From positions 273,466-337,465 of the forward strand of contig NZ_AOIS01000067.1 of NCBI RefSeq assembly GCF_000337495.1: a stretch of DNA of 64,000 nucleotides, given 5' to 3'. Numbering within the stretch: position 1 is the first letter of the stretch; each line of letters begins with the position of its first letter. The position numbers and the translations under genes were made by a program. The stretch is from Haloterrigena salina JCM 13891 (GTDB taxonomy: Archaea; Halobacteriota; Halobacteria; Halobacteriales; Natrialbaceae). Below, in pieces: positions 34,497 to 43,745 of the stretch. Under the pieces are notes generated by a model that saw only the letters and a program-made list of their open reading frames with translations, made no database searches and was not told the DNA's origin.

Positions 34497-35828
34497 ATGG
34501 TAGACCTCGTCGCCGACCTCGCGCGGCTGTTCGGGGCGTTCGTGCTGGTCGGACTGAACGGCTTCTTCGTCGCCTCGGAGTTCGCTTATGTCCGCGTTCG
34601 CTCGTCGGCCGTCGAGCAGGCGGTCGCGGAGGGAAAGACCGGGTCGGGGATCCTGCAGGAGGCCGTCGACAACTTGGACGACTACCTCGCGACCACCCAG
34701 CTGGGAATCACCCTCGCCTCGCTGGGGCTGGGGTGGCTGGGCGAACCGGCCGTCGCGGCCCTTCTCGAGCCGGTGCTCGCACCCGTGCTCCCCGAGAGCC
34801 TGCTTCACTTGGTCGCCTTCGCCATCGGATTCAGCTTCATCACGTTCCTGCACGTCGTCTTCGGCGAACTCGCGCCGAAGACGATCTCCATCGCCCAGGC
34901 CGAACGCGTCGCCCTGCTGGTCTCGCCGCTGATGAAGTTCTTCTACACGATCTTCATCCCTGGGATCATCGTCTTCAACGGGACGGCCAACGCCTTCACT
35001 CGACTGATCGGGATTCCGCCGGCCTCAGAGACCGACGAGACGCTCTCCGAGGAGGAGATCCTGACCGTCCTGAGCAGGTCCGGGAGCGAGGGCCAGATCG
35101 ACGCGGAGGAGGTCGAGATGATCGAACAGGTGTTCGAACTCGACGACACGACCGTTCAGGAGGTGATGGTACCCCGGCCCGACGCCGTGACGATCACCGA
35201 GGATCTCTCACTCTCGGCGCTTCGCACGCTGATCCTCGAGGAGGGACACACCCGCTATCCCGTGCTCGATCCCGACGCGGACGATCAGGTGATCGGCTTC
35301 GTCGACGCCAAGGACGTGCTGCGAGCGGGCGAGTCCGCAGGCGACCTCGCGGACGTGACCGTCGGCGAGGTCACCCGCGAGATGCCGGTCGTCCCGGAGA
35401 CGACGCGCGTCACCGACCTCCTAGAGCAGTTCCAGGGCGATCGGGCCCAGATGGCCGCGGTGATCGACGAGTGGGGCGTCTTCGAGGGGATCGTCACCGT
35501 CGAGGACCTTGTCGAGGAGATCGTCGGCGACCTCCGCGACGGGTTCGACGCGGACGAGCCCTCGATCGATCGCCGGGACGACGGCGCCTACGTCGTCGAC
35601 GGCGCCGTCACCGTCTCGGACGTCAACGAGCGACTCGACGCCGACTTCGAGTCCGACGAGTTCGGCACGATCGGCGGGCTCGTGCTGGACCGACTGGGTC
35701 GGGCACCCGACGTCGGCGACCACGTCGAGGTCGACGGCTACGCCTTCGAAGTCGCCGACGTCGAGGGCGCTCGCGTCGCCACAGTCGTGGTTCGCGAGGA
35801 GCCACAAGCGGAGGAATCGGCCGAATAA
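34497..35828 (+). CDS. CNNM/HlyC/CorC-type transport protein
   Basis: A 443-residue protein. An N-terminal DUF21 membrane domain (about 1-180) contains LNGFFVASEFAYVRVRSS and LHVVFGELAPKTISI, followed by a CBS pair (about 205-330, with EVMVPRPDAVTI) and a C-terminal CorC_HlyC domain (about 345-430, GTIGGLVLDRLGRAPDVGDHV). Such proteins mediate Mg2+ or Co2+ export or Na+ coupling, with CBS domains sensing Mg-ATP. ATG at 34497 follows a GGAGGGA Shine-Dalgarno; the frame upstream is not conserved. Confidence 0.93.
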   Translation: MVDLVADLARLFGAFVLVGLNGFFVASEFAYVRVRSSAVEQAVAEGKTGSGILQEAVDNLDDYLATTQLGITLASLGLGWLGEPAVAALLEPVLAPVLPESLLHLVAFAIGFSFITFLHVVFGELAPKTISIAQAERVALLVSPLMKFFYTIFIPGIIVFNGTANAFTRLIGIPPASETDETLSEEEILTVLSRSGSEGQIDAEEVEMIEQVFELDDTTVQEVMVPRPDAVTITEDLSLSALRTLILEEGHTRYPVLDPDADDQVIGFVDAKDVLRAGESAGDLADVTVGEVTREMPVVPETTRVTDLLEQFQGDRAQMAAVIDEWGVFEGIVTVEDLVEEIVGDLRDGFDADEPSIDRRDDGAYVVDGAVTVSDVNERLDADFESDEFGTIGGLVLDRLGRAPDVGDHVEVDGYAFEVADVEGARVATVVVREEPQAEESAE

Positions 35829-35876
35829 GTCACCGACAGGCCTAGAGGTAAGCGGGTCCGGTCCGTACTCCACCGC

Positions 35877-36731
35877 ATGTTCGACCGCATTCTCGTTCCC
35901 GTCGATGGGAGCAACGCTGCATCGGCGGCACTCGATCACGCGCTCGAGATCGCCGACGACAGGGACGCGGACCTGATCTGTTTGTACATCGCGGACACGA
36001 GCGAACCCAGTCAAACCCGCGTCGGCACGAACGTTGTCGACGTCCTCGAACAGGAAGGTGACGACGTCGTCGCGGACGCCAAAGATCGGGCCGAGGCTCA
36101 CGGCCGCTCCGTCACCACGGACGTCGTTCAGGGGGTTCCACACGACACGATCGTCGACTACGTCGACCACTACGACGTGGACCTCGTGGTGATGGGAACC
36201 CACGGTCGCGACGGCCTCGAGCGGTACGTGCTCGGCAGCGTCGCTGAGCGCGTCGTCAACGCGTCGCCGGTTCCAGTGGTGACGGTCCGCGACGCCGACG
36301 AGACGACGACGACCTATCCGTACGAGTCGGTCCTCGTTCCGACCGACGGCAGCGACCACGCGGCGGCGGCACTACGCCGGGCCGCGGCCGTCGCGGCCCG
36401 CCACGGCGCGACCGTCCACCTCTTGACGGTGGTCGACGAGTCGATCCTCGGCGGGGCCGACGATCGTACCGACCGCGCCCGCGAACTACTCGCGGAGGCC
36501 GAGACGACGGCCCGAGACGCCGGCGTCGACGACGTCGTGACCGAGGTCCGATCCGGGTCGGTGCCCCGAGAGATCGTCTCGTACGCCGACGACGAGGGGG
36601 TCGATCTCGTCGTGATGGGAACCCACGGCCGAAACGGTCTCGACCAGCTCCTGCTCGGCAGCATCACCGAACGGGTGTTGCGAACCGCGTCGGTCCCGGT
36701 CCTGACCACTACCGAAGCCGACGATTCGTAA
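35877..36731 (+). CDS. Universal stress protein with two UspA domains
   Basis: A 284-residue tandem UspA protein (domains about 1-140 and 147-284). Both copies keep the ATP-binding motif G-2x-G-9x-GS: MGTHGRDGLERYVLGS and MGTHGRNGLDQLLLGS. Tandem USPs usually bind ATP and act in stress tolerance. It follows the CorC-like gene by about 50 bp on the same strand and converges with the methylaspartate-cycle operon. Confidence 0.93.
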   Translation: MFDRILVPVDGSNAASAALDHALEIADDRDADLICLYIADTSEPSQTRVGTNVVDVLEQEGDDVVADAKDRAEAHGRSVTTDVVQGVPHDTIVDYVDHYDVDLVVMGTHGRDGLERYVLGSVAERVVNASPVPVVTVRDADETTTTYPYESVLVPTDGSDHAAAALRRAAAVAARHGATVHLLTVVDESILGGADDRTDRARELLAEAETTARDAGVDDVVTEVRSGSVPREIVSYADDEGVDLVVMGTHGRNGLDQLLLGSITERVLRTASVPVLTTTEADDS

Positions 36732-36755
36732 CGCACCGCCGGCGTGGCTGCCCGA

Positions 36756-37799
36756 TCAGCCGTAGGAGAGTTCGAGGTCGCGAGCGCGCTCGAGCAGGTC
36801 GTCGTCGTAGTACTCCTCGGTCTGGCCCGGACGCATCTCGTCGATCGCGCGGACCTGTTCGACGGTGTTCTTGAAGTTCTTGAACGTGGCTTCGTCGACC
36901 ATCTGGCCGTCGAGCGTGACCGCGCCGGTGCCCTCGCGCTTGGCCTCGTTGAACCGCTCGATCTTGCTCACGTCGCGCTCGAGCTCGTCGTGACTGGGCA
37001 TGTGGATGGTGTTGGCTTGGATCGTCTGCTTCGGATACAGCGACCAGGAGCCGTCGAGACCGAGGCGAGCCTCGTGTTCGACCTGATCCGCGTACTCGTC
37101 GGCGTTGTAGTAGGTCAGCCCGGCGCGTTCCTTGAACAGGTCGTCGAAGGGACCGCCGATCGAGACGAGGCCGGCGGCGCTGGCCTCGTTGGACATCGCC
37201 TCGAGCAGGCCGTCCCAGCGCGGCCGGCCGTCGCCGAGGTCGCGGCCGCCGAGTTCGGCGGTGTAGTCGACGGGGCCGAAGACGAGCCCGGTGAGCCGAG
37301 AGTCCTCGCCGAACATCGTGATCTCGCGTAAGTCCGAGCGGGCGCGGCCGGTCTCGACGATGATCGAGAGGCCGATCGAGCCGTCGTCGTAGCCGTGTTC
37401 GGCCTCGGCCTCCGCGACGGCCTCGGCGGCGCGCCGGACGTCCTCGAGTCGGCCCACCTTGGGGACGACGACGCCGTCGATCTCGTCGCCGATCTCGCCC
37501 ACGAGCCGGTCGATCTGGTCGCGGCCCTTCTCGCGGTACTCCTCGTCCTCGTAGCTCCACTCGACGCGGGGCCAGATCTCGCCGGGGAAGTCGTGTTCCG
37601 GGACTTTCTCGATGGTGTTCTCGAGACCCTCCGCTTTCATGTTCGGCGCTGTGCCGTCCTCCATGTCGGGGACGAGCCAGTCGGGCGCCTGAAAGCCCTC
37701 CGCGGTGAGCGCGGAGACGAGATACTTCGCCGAGTCGTCTTTCGGAACGGCGGCCGGTGCGGTCTGGAAGGTTCGACAGAGTCGGATGTCGTCGGTCAT
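36756..37799 (-). CDS. Beta-methylmalyl-CoA lyase (HpcH/HpaI/CitE family)
   Basis: A 347-residue aldolase-type CoA lyase. Its position after mesaconyl-CoA hydratase makes it the methylaspartate-cycle enzyme that cleaves beta-methylmalyl-CoA to propionyl-CoA and glyoxylate. Family motifs are DWLVPDMEDGTAP near the start, the acid-base region VVVPKVGR, the metal-binding Glu in SIIVETGRA and the FGPVDYTAELGG loop. SWSLYPKQTIQANTI precedes the lid. It is the last minus-strand gene of the cluster, 97 bp after the hydratase gene, and could have its own promoter. Confidence 0.88.
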   Translation of the reverse strand: MTDDIRLCRTFQTAPAAVPKDDSAKYLVSALTAEGFQAPDWLVPDMEDGTAPNMKAEGLENTIEKVPEHDFPGEIWPRVEWSYEDEEYREKGRDQIDRLVGEIGDEIDGVVVPKVGRLEDVRRAAEAVAEAEAEHGYDDGSIGLSIIVETGRARSDLREITMFGEDSRLTGLVFGPVDYTAELGGRDLGDGRPRWDGLLEAMSNEASAAGLVSIGGPFDDLFKERAGLTYYNADEYADQVEHEARLGLDGSWSLYPKQTIQANTIHMPSHDELERDVSKIERFNEAKREGTGAVTLDGQMVDEATFKNFKNTVEQVRAIDEMRPGQTEEYYDDDLLERARDLELSYG

Positions 37800-37896
37800 G
37801 TGTCTGGGTCTGGGTGGATCTGCGGTCGTTGGCGGTCGGTATCGGTTGGTAGCGGTCGGGATCGATCGTCAGCCACGGTCCTCCTGCTCGATCGGA

Positions 37897-39009
37897 TCAG
37901 CCGGAGCGCTTCCGGATCTCCGCGGTTCGCGTGCCGGAGTAGACGGGTTCGTCGTCCTGGTTGAACGCGATGTGTTCGAACCGGACGGTGCCCGCCTCGT
38001 CGCTCGAGGCGGTATTCTCGGACGACGTCCGAGAGCCAGTCGAGGATTCCTCGACGCTGTCTTCGGCCTCGAGCACGCGCGTGAACGCGTAGACGGTGTC
38101 ACCGACCGCGACGAACGTGTGGAAGGACTCGTCGTCGAAGCCGACCTCGCGCCAGGTCTCCTCGTCCGAGCGGGCGTGACCCAGCGCGGTCGAGCGAGTC
38201 ACGTCGCCGTAGGTGACGATGTCGCCCGACGGCGAGTCGCTCATCACGTCGACGTTGTGGTGTTGTTTGGCCGTGTTGAGCGTCGCTAGCGGCAGCGAGG
38301 CGACGGTGACGTCGTCCTGCGTTCGGCCGCGCTCGTGGCGGTAGGCGACGGCCGCGTTCTCCTCGTCGGCTCGCTCGAGCGCTTCCGCGAAGTCCTCGAA
38401 GTAGCCGCCCTCGGGCGTGACGAACGTCTCGGGGAGGTCGGGTCCGTCGTCGTCGCTCTCCTCGGCGGCTGCCGCGCCGCTCCCGTCCGTCGCGACGGGC
38501 TCGCGCCGCGGGATCATGTTCGTCCGCTCGTAGGAGCAGAGCACCTCGCCGGTCTCGGCGTCCTTCCCGCGGGTGCGCCAGGAGACGATGCCGTACTCCG
38601 GCCGGGAACTCGAGGTCGCGCGGTTGACGACCTCGCTCTCGACGTGGAGTTCGGTGCCCGCGTAGACGGGCGTCCCGGGGAACCGGACGTCGGTGCGCCC
38701 GAGGAAGTAGCCGCCCTTCTCGCTGAGATCCTCGACGGTGATGCCCAGCGTCGCGGCGGTGAGGTAGTCCGGGTGGATCGGCGGCTCCTCGAAGCCGCGC
38801 GCTTCGGCGGCATCGGATCGCCAGTAGGCGGGGTCGTGGTTGAGCGTCTGGCCCATCCACTGTTCGTTACCGAACTGCGTGAGGGTGAGGCCGGGATCGT
38901 GCTCGATCACGTCCCCCTCTTCGAAGTCCTCGAAGCAGTTGCCCTTCTCCTTCGTGTCGGCTCGCTCGAGCGCCCGTGCGAACGTGTCGGGATCGGTCCA
39001 GTCAGTCAT
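37897..39009 (-). CDS. mch: Mesaconyl-CoA hydratase (MaoC-like)
   Basis: A 370-residue double hot-dog protein that hydrates mesaconyl-C1-CoA to beta-methylmalyl-CoA. Segments NCFEDFEEGDVIEHDPGLTLTQFGNEQWMGQTLNHDPAYW at the N-terminus and FVAVGDTVYAFTRVLE later fit the MaoC/Mch family. The stretch after residue 150 is an acidic linker. Start codon overlaps the methylaspartate ammonia-lyase gene by 8 nt, giving a coupled pair. Context in a full methylaspartate cluster supports the name. Confidence 0.88.
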   Translation of the reverse strand: MTDWTDPDTFARALERADTKEKGNCFEDFEEGDVIEHDPGLTLTQFGNEQWMGQTLNHDPAYWRSDAAEARGFEEPPIHPDYLTAATLGITVEDLSEKGGYFLGRTDVRFPGTPVYAGTELHVESEVVNRATSSSRPEYGIVSWRTRGKDAETGEVLCSYERTNMIPRREPVATDGSGAAAAEESDDDGPDLPETFVTPEGGYFEDFAEALERADEENAAVAYRHERGRTQDDVTVASLPLATLNTAKQHHNVDVMSDSPSGDIVTYGDVTRSTALGHARSDEETWREVGFDDESFHTFVAVGDTVYAFTRVLEAEDSVEESSTGSRTSSENTASSDEAGTVRFEHIAFNQDDEPVYSGTRTAEIRKRSG

Positions 39010-40291
39010 CTGCAGCCACCTCGTCAGTGCCGGTTTGCCGTTGTTCCCGCTCGCGGCGGGCGATCGTCCGTCGCATCTCGTTCTCGACGATCATGTAGCC
39101 CTCGTCGAAGCCCATCCCGGGCTTTGCCAGCACCTGCGCGGCGTTCGTCGCGAGCGCGACGTGGGCGCAGGCCCGCGCGGACGTCTCCGTCTCGTTACAG
39201 GTCCCGCCCAGATAGGCGCGGGTTTCGGTCCCCTCGCAGTAGCGGACCGCCTGCCCGCTGCGGTGGATGCCGCCGAGGTCGGGGGTCTTGACCTGCACGA
39301 GGTCGGCCGCTTCGGCGTCGACGAACGCCCGCACGTCCTCGAAGGTGTTACACCACTCGTCGGCGACGATGTCGACGCCGACGCCGGCGTCGTTCAGCCC
39401 CTGTCGGAGTTCGACCATCGCGTCGATCTGGTCCGCGCGATTCCCGACGTCCATCGGCCCCTCGATCTGGATCGGGTACGGTGCAGCGGCGTCCTCGAGG
39501 TCGGCGAAGTAGTCGACGACCTCGTCGCGGTCGTAGGGCGCCTCGAAGACCTCCCCGATCATGCCGTACACGTCGATATGGAATCGGGGTTCGTAGCCGT
39601 CCGGTCCGAGTTCCTGGGATCGCTCGGTGAGCCACTCGACGTACTCGAGGAGCGTCTCGCCGTTCTCGCCGATCTTCTCGACGCTGTTGATGAGCGCGTG
39701 CGGGAGCACGGGAACGCCCTTGACGAACATCTTCTCGGTGTTGTTGTAGCGGTCGTCGCCGGACTGCCCGAAGACGGGCACCGGCTCCGTCGCGGGCTCG
39801 GTGCCCAAGGCGTCGGCCAGCACGTCAGTGCGCGTTGTGTGCTGCGCTTCGGCGGCCGCGGACAGCAGGGCCTGCGAGACGCCGTAGCGGATCGCCGTGT
39901 GGAGCCGATCGCCGTCTATCTGCATCACCTCGAGAGCCTCCGCGTTCTCGAGGAAGTCGGTCGCGTCCCGTCCCTCGAGTTCGTCGGCGACGGGGCCCTC
40001 GATGACGGGGGCGTACTCCTCGGCTTGAAAGAGCGGGTCGCGCCCGCCGGCGCCGGAGTACTGGACCGCGGCGCAGTCGCCCCGCACCACGGTTCCGTCG
40101 GCGAGTTCGATATCGACGATGAGCGTCTCGCCGGCCTGACGAATCTCGTCGAAGCCGTCGGTGACGGGCTCGCCCTCGTAGGTGAACCCGTCCTGCTGTG
40201 CGCCCTGCTTGATCGCGCGCTGGTCGTCGAAGAAGAACCCGGAATAGCCGGGCGTCGCGTGAATGCCTGTGAGTTCCATGTTAGACGTCAC
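39002..40291 (-). CDS. mal: Methylaspartate ammonia-lyase
   Basis: A 429-residue enolase-superfamily enzyme that deaminates 3-methylaspartate to mesaconate plus ammonia using Mg2+. The barrel segment HIDVYGMIGEVFEAPYDRDEVVDYFADLE and the catalytic-lysine strand LVQVKTPDLGGIHRSGQAV match the family, as does PIQIEGPMDVGNRADQI. The start overlaps the glutamate mutase E gene by 11 nt. It acts directly on the product of that mutase. Confidence 0.95.
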   Translation of the reverse strand: MTSNMELTGIHATPGYSGFFFDDQRAIKQGAQQDGFTYEGEPVTDGFDEIRQAGETLIVDIELADGTVVRGDCAAVQYSGAGGRDPLFQAEEYAPVIEGPVADELEGRDATDFLENAEALEVMQIDGDRLHTAIRYGVSQALLSAAAEAQHTTRTDVLADALGTEPATEPVPVFGQSGDDRYNNTEKMFVKGVPVLPHALINSVEKIGENGETLLEYVEWLTERSQELGPDGYEPRFHIDVYGMIGEVFEAPYDRDEVVDYFADLEDAAAPYPIQIEGPMDVGNRADQIDAMVELRQGLNDAGVGVDIVADEWCNTFEDVRAFVDAEAADLVQVKTPDLGGIHRSGQAVRYCEGTETRAYLGGTCNETETSARACAHVALATNAAQVLAKPGMGFDEGYMIVENEMRRTIARREREQRQTGTDEVAADD

Positions 40292-41720
40292 CCGTTGACT
40301 GCGGTCGGCCGATGAGCTTGCCGTCGCTGATCGCGTCGACGTCGTCCGCGACCATACGGAACGACTGTTTGCGGCCCTCGGTGTCGGCCCGGCGCGAGAG
40401 CCGGGCCTTGTGGATCTCCTTGATATCGTCGTCCATCTCGAGGTCGGCCCACTCGAAGATGCGGACGCGACCGTCGTCGTCCCGCGCGGGGAGGACGGCG
40501 CCCTTCGCGCTGTCGCTGGGGGCGAAGGGGACGTCCAGCGCGCCCGAGTCGAAGGCCTCGATCGTGCCCTGGACGACGTCGCCGTCGCCGTGCTCGAAGA
40601 TGGTGTCCATCAGACACCGCGTCTCGCGCTCGATCAAGTCCTGTTCCTCCGCGATGCCGTCGATATCGATTTTCTGCTCGATGGCCATGTCGATGACCTG
40701 GCGCGTGGTGCGCAGGCCCGCGGAGTTGGCCTCCTTGGTCGGGACCCCCTGAAACTCCTGTGGGGACTTGGTGATGACCTTGTCCGGCTGGGCGATGGCG
40801 GCGGTCATCCCGCCGAGGCCGATCACGCCGTTGGCGCGGGCCTCGTCCGGCGGGAAGCCGCCCATCCACTCGTGGAAGACCGTCGTGACGACGACCTCGT
40901 CGGGGAGGTACTCGTTGCCCAGCTTCTTCAGTGCGTTCAGGGCGGCGACGTCCTGGACGACGTTGCCGACCTGTCCGTAGCCGAGCGTGATCGAGCGCAC
41001 GCCCTGCGTTGCGGCGAGTTGTCCCTCGACGATCATGATCGCGATAGCGATCGACGGCGGGACGAGGGTCCCGGTGAGGGGGCCGAAGGGCTCGCGGTTG
41101 ATCCGCACGCCGCGTTCGGTATAGGCGCCCGCCAGCCGGTCGACGAACTGCCACTTCTCGATGGTCTCCTCGAGGCCGTGGCGTTTCGTGTACGGGATGT
41201 TGTACGAGATCGGACCCCCCTCGAAGCTCTGGAAGCCGCCGGCGAAGGTGATCGCGGCCAGCAGCCGGGCGTCGGGCGTCCCGTGACGGACCTCGATCGG
41301 CGCGTCGATCGAGTCGATCAGCTCCCGGCAGCCGTCGACGCCGTGGTTGACGGCGGGGAACCCGTTGAGGGTGTCGTCGCCGGTCTCGCGAGCCTTCTCG
41401 AGGCCCTGCTGGGCCTTCTCGTACTCGTTGTCGCGCGTGTACGAGTCGATCGTGGTCGGCAGGAGGTCCGCCTTCCCCTCCCGGTGGAGGTACTCGAGGA
41501 GTTCGATCTGGTCGTCGAGCCGGGGGACGCCGGCTCGCGGTTGAAGGAGCGGTTTGTCGGCCGACTCGAGGACGTCCGCGAATCGCTTGCTATCGGGGAG
41601 CGACTCGTGGTAGGCAACGGCGTCCTCGAAGTCGACGTCGTCGCCCGTCGACCAGTTCGACCGGATTTCTTCGTCGATACGCCGTAGCTCGTCGGCGGGA
41701 ATGCGTTCGTCTCGTATCAT
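40281..41720 (-). CDS. glmE: Glutamate mutase epsilon (E) subunit
   Basis: A 479-residue catalytic subunit of coenzyme-B12-dependent glutamate mutase, which with the S subunit rearranges L-glutamate to threo-3-methylaspartate. Segments PLLQPRAGVPRLDDQIELLEYL, VNHGVDGCRELIDSIDAPIEVRHGTPDARLLAAI and YNIPYTKRHGLEETIEKWQFVDRLAGAY are family-typical. Its start is immediately after the S-subunit stop. Length fits GlmE. Confidence 0.95.
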   Translation of the reverse strand: MIRDERIPADELRRIDEEIRSNWSTGDDVDFEDAVAYHESLPDSKRFADVLESADKPLLQPRAGVPRLDDQIELLEYLHREGKADLLPTTIDSYTRDNEYEKAQQGLEKARETGDDTLNGFPAVNHGVDGCRELIDSIDAPIEVRHGTPDARLLAAITFAGGFQSFEGGPISYNIPYTKRHGLEETIEKWQFVDRLAGAYTERGVRINREPFGPLTGTLVPPSIAIAIMIVEGQLAATQGVRSITLGYGQVGNVVQDVAALNALKKLGNEYLPDEVVVTTVFHEWMGGFPPDEARANGVIGLGGMTAAIAQPDKVITKSPQEFQGVPTKEANSAGLRTTRQVIDMAIEQKIDIDGIAEEQDLIERETRCLMDTIFEHGDGDVVQGTIEAFDSGALDVPFAPSDSAKGAVLPARDDDGRVRIFEWADLEMDDDIKEIHKARLSRRADTEGRKQSFRMVADDVDAISDGKLIGRPQSTGDV

Positions 41721-42161
41721 CTACGAACTGATGGTGGCCCGTTCGGACTCGGTCGGTCTGATCTGCAGGTCCTCCCGCAGCGCCGCGATCGCGTCTTCGG
41801 GGTCCGTCTCGGAGTCGAACACGCGATCGAAGCCGAGCTTCCGGAAGGTGCGCCGGGTCCGCTCGAACTCGTCCTGGCCGACGGCGAGGTTGCCGCCGAT
41901 GTAGGTGACGGCGTCGACCCCGGCGTCCTCGAGGACCTCGTGGAACCCCTGGCAGTCCTGCTCGGCGTGGCCGTAGAGCGAGGAGACCAGTACGGCCTCA
42001 GCGTCGTGTGCTACGGCGGCCTCGGCGAACTCCTCCTGGGAGGTCTGGACGCCGAGGTTGATCACGTCGAAGCCCGCTGCGCTGAAGGCCTGTTCGAGGA
42101 TGGTGATTCCAACGACGTGAGCGTCGGAGCCGATCACGCCGAGGACGACCGTTTGGGACAT
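41721..42161 (-). CDS. glmS: Glutamate mutase S (cobalamin-binding) subunit
   Basis: A 146-residue B12-binding protein. The base-off/His-on cobalamin motif DxHxxG is seen as GSDAHVVG (about residues 12-19), followed by the Rossmann-like strands LVSSLYGHAE and TYIGGNLAVG. The ATG at 42161 is preferred over 42176, since the conserved start is MSQTVVLGVIGSDAH. A TATA-like ACTTTATAG is centred near 42191, about 30 bp upstream, consistent with a near-leaderless transcript. First gene of the minus-strand operon. Confidence 0.95.
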   Translation of the reverse strand: MSQTVVLGVIGSDAHVVGITILEQAFSAAGFDVINLGVQTSQEEFAEAAVAHDAEAVLVSSLYGHAEQDCQGFHEVLEDAGVDAVTYIGGNLAVGQDEFERTRRTFRKLGFDRVFDSETDPEDAIAALREDLQIRPTESERATISS

Positions 42162-42314
42162 CGTATGCAGAACCATGAGGAACTGGGCTATAAAGTTAAT
42201 GATCTTCCATGATAATACACCTTAACCGTCCTAATAGCGTCCCAATGGGACGGTGTCACAATGTACATTATCGATGATAAGGTTTAGGTGCCGGCCTGAA
42301 AAAGGGTCCGGTAC
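42162..42314. promoter_or_regulatory. Divergent promoter region of the methylaspartate cluster
   Basis: This 153-bp gap between glmS and mct holds CGTCCCA-A-TGGGACG (42238-42252), TTATC-GAT-GATAA (42268-42280) and an outer inverted pair CACCTTAACC (42219-42228) / GGTTTAGGTG (42281-42290). A minus-strand TATA-like element lies near 42187-42196. The density of dyads suggests one regulator controlling both directions. Confidence 0.6.
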
Positions 42315-43487
42315 ATGGGAGCGCTTTCGAATCTGCGCGTGCTCGATCTGACCCAGGTGCTGGCCGGGCCGTACTGCACGATGTTGCTCGCGGACATGGG
42401 CGCGGACGTCGTCAAAATCGAGCGGCCGGGCGGCGACATGATCCGCTCGAATCCGCCGTTCGTCGACGACCCCGAGACGGAGGCCTACGGCGGCTACTTC
42501 CAGAGCGTCAACCGCGGCAAGAAGAGCATCGAGCTGAACCTGGGCGACGAGGACGACCGCGCGGACTTCCTCTCGCTGGTCGAGGAGGCCGACATCGTCG
42601 TCGAGAACTACCGCTCGGGGACGATGGAAAAGTACGATCTGGGCTACGAAACCCTCACAGAGTACAACGACGACCTCATCTACTCCTCGATCCGCGGCTT
42701 CGGCGACCCGCGAACCGGTGAAACGGAGCGGCAGGGACAGCCCTCCTTCGACCTCATCGCGCAGGCGCTGGGCGGGGTCATGGAGACCACCGGCCAGCCC
42801 GACGGCCCACCGACGAAGACCGGCCCCGGCGTCGGCGACCTCTTCACCGCGACGCTGAACTGCATCGGCATTCTGGCCGCCGTGAACCACCGCGAACAGA
42901 CCGGCGAGGGCCAGTACGTCGACACCGCCATGTACGACTCGATGCTCAGCTTCACCGAGCGTGCCGTCTACCAGCAGTCCTACACGGGCGAGGCGCCGAC
43001 TCGACGGGGCAACTCCCACCCCACGCTCTTTCCCTACAACGCCTTCGAGACCGCCGACGGCTACGCCGTCATCGCCGCGTTCAACGACAACCACTGGGCC
43101 GAGCTCTGCGACGTGATGGGCCGCGAGGAGTTGGCCGAGGAGTATCCGACCACCGCCGAACGCCTCGAGCACCGCGCGTCGCTCCGCGACGAGATCGCCG
43201 ACTGGACCCTCGCACAGACCAACGAGGAACTGGTCAGCAAACTCGAGGGCCGGGTCCCGGCCGCCAAGGTCCAGACCACCGAGGAGATCTTCGACGACCC
43301 GCACGTCCACGCGCGGGACATGCTCGTGCCCGTCGAACAGCCCGGCGCCGACCGCGACGTCGAGATCGCGGGCAACCCGATCAAGATGAGCGAGACCGAG
43401 CCCAAGCCTCGCGGTCGCGCGCCGCTGTTGGACGAACACCGCGCAGAGATTCTGGGCGAGGAAGCGGAGCGGGCGGCGGACGACTGA
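42315..43487 (+). CDS. mct: Mesaconate CoA-transferase (CaiB/BaiF, class III)
   Basis: A 390-residue class III CoA-transferase. It likely moves CoA from succinyl-CoA to mesaconate, making mesaconyl-C1-CoA, the substrate of the hydratase in the same cluster. GPYCTMLLADMGADVVKIERPGGD (about 20-43) and IVVENYRSGTMEKYDLGYE are family motifs. The substrate is inferred from context, since formyl-CoA and succinyl-CoA transferases share these motifs. It is divergent from the other five cycle genes. Confidence 0.88.
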   Translation: MGALSNLRVLDLTQVLAGPYCTMLLADMGADVVKIERPGGDMIRSNPPFVDDPETEAYGGYFQSVNRGKKSIELNLGDEDDRADFLSLVEEADIVVENYRSGTMEKYDLGYETLTEYNDDLIYSSIRGFGDPRTGETERQGQPSFDLIAQALGGVMETTGQPDGPPTKTGPGVGDLFTATLNCIGILAAVNHREQTGEGQYVDTAMYDSMLSFTERAVYQQSYTGEAPTRRGNSHPTLFPYNAFETADGYAVIAAFNDNHWAELCDVMGREELAEEYPTTAERLEHRASLRDEIADWTLAQTNEELVSKLEGRVPAAKVQTTEEIFDDPHVHARDMLVPVEQPGADRDVEIAGNPIKMSETEPKPRGRAPLLDEHRAEILGEEAERAADD

Positions 43488-43745
43488 GTAGTGATCGCGT
43501 TCGGTGTCGATCAACTCGTGAACTGCCTTGGGATCGAAGCAGAACCGCACGCGATCAGCGGAGAGAAGCGCTTTTTTGACCGGATATTGCACGATCGGTG
43601 AGCGAAACGAACTCGAGCGGAACTGAACAGCGGCGAATCAGCGCTTATCGTTCACACAGACGGCGGACGTGTCGGCTGAAACCGGCGATCGTCTCGCCGA
43701 ACCGTACTATTCGACCGTCGTACTAGTTTCGTTTAACGCACCAGA

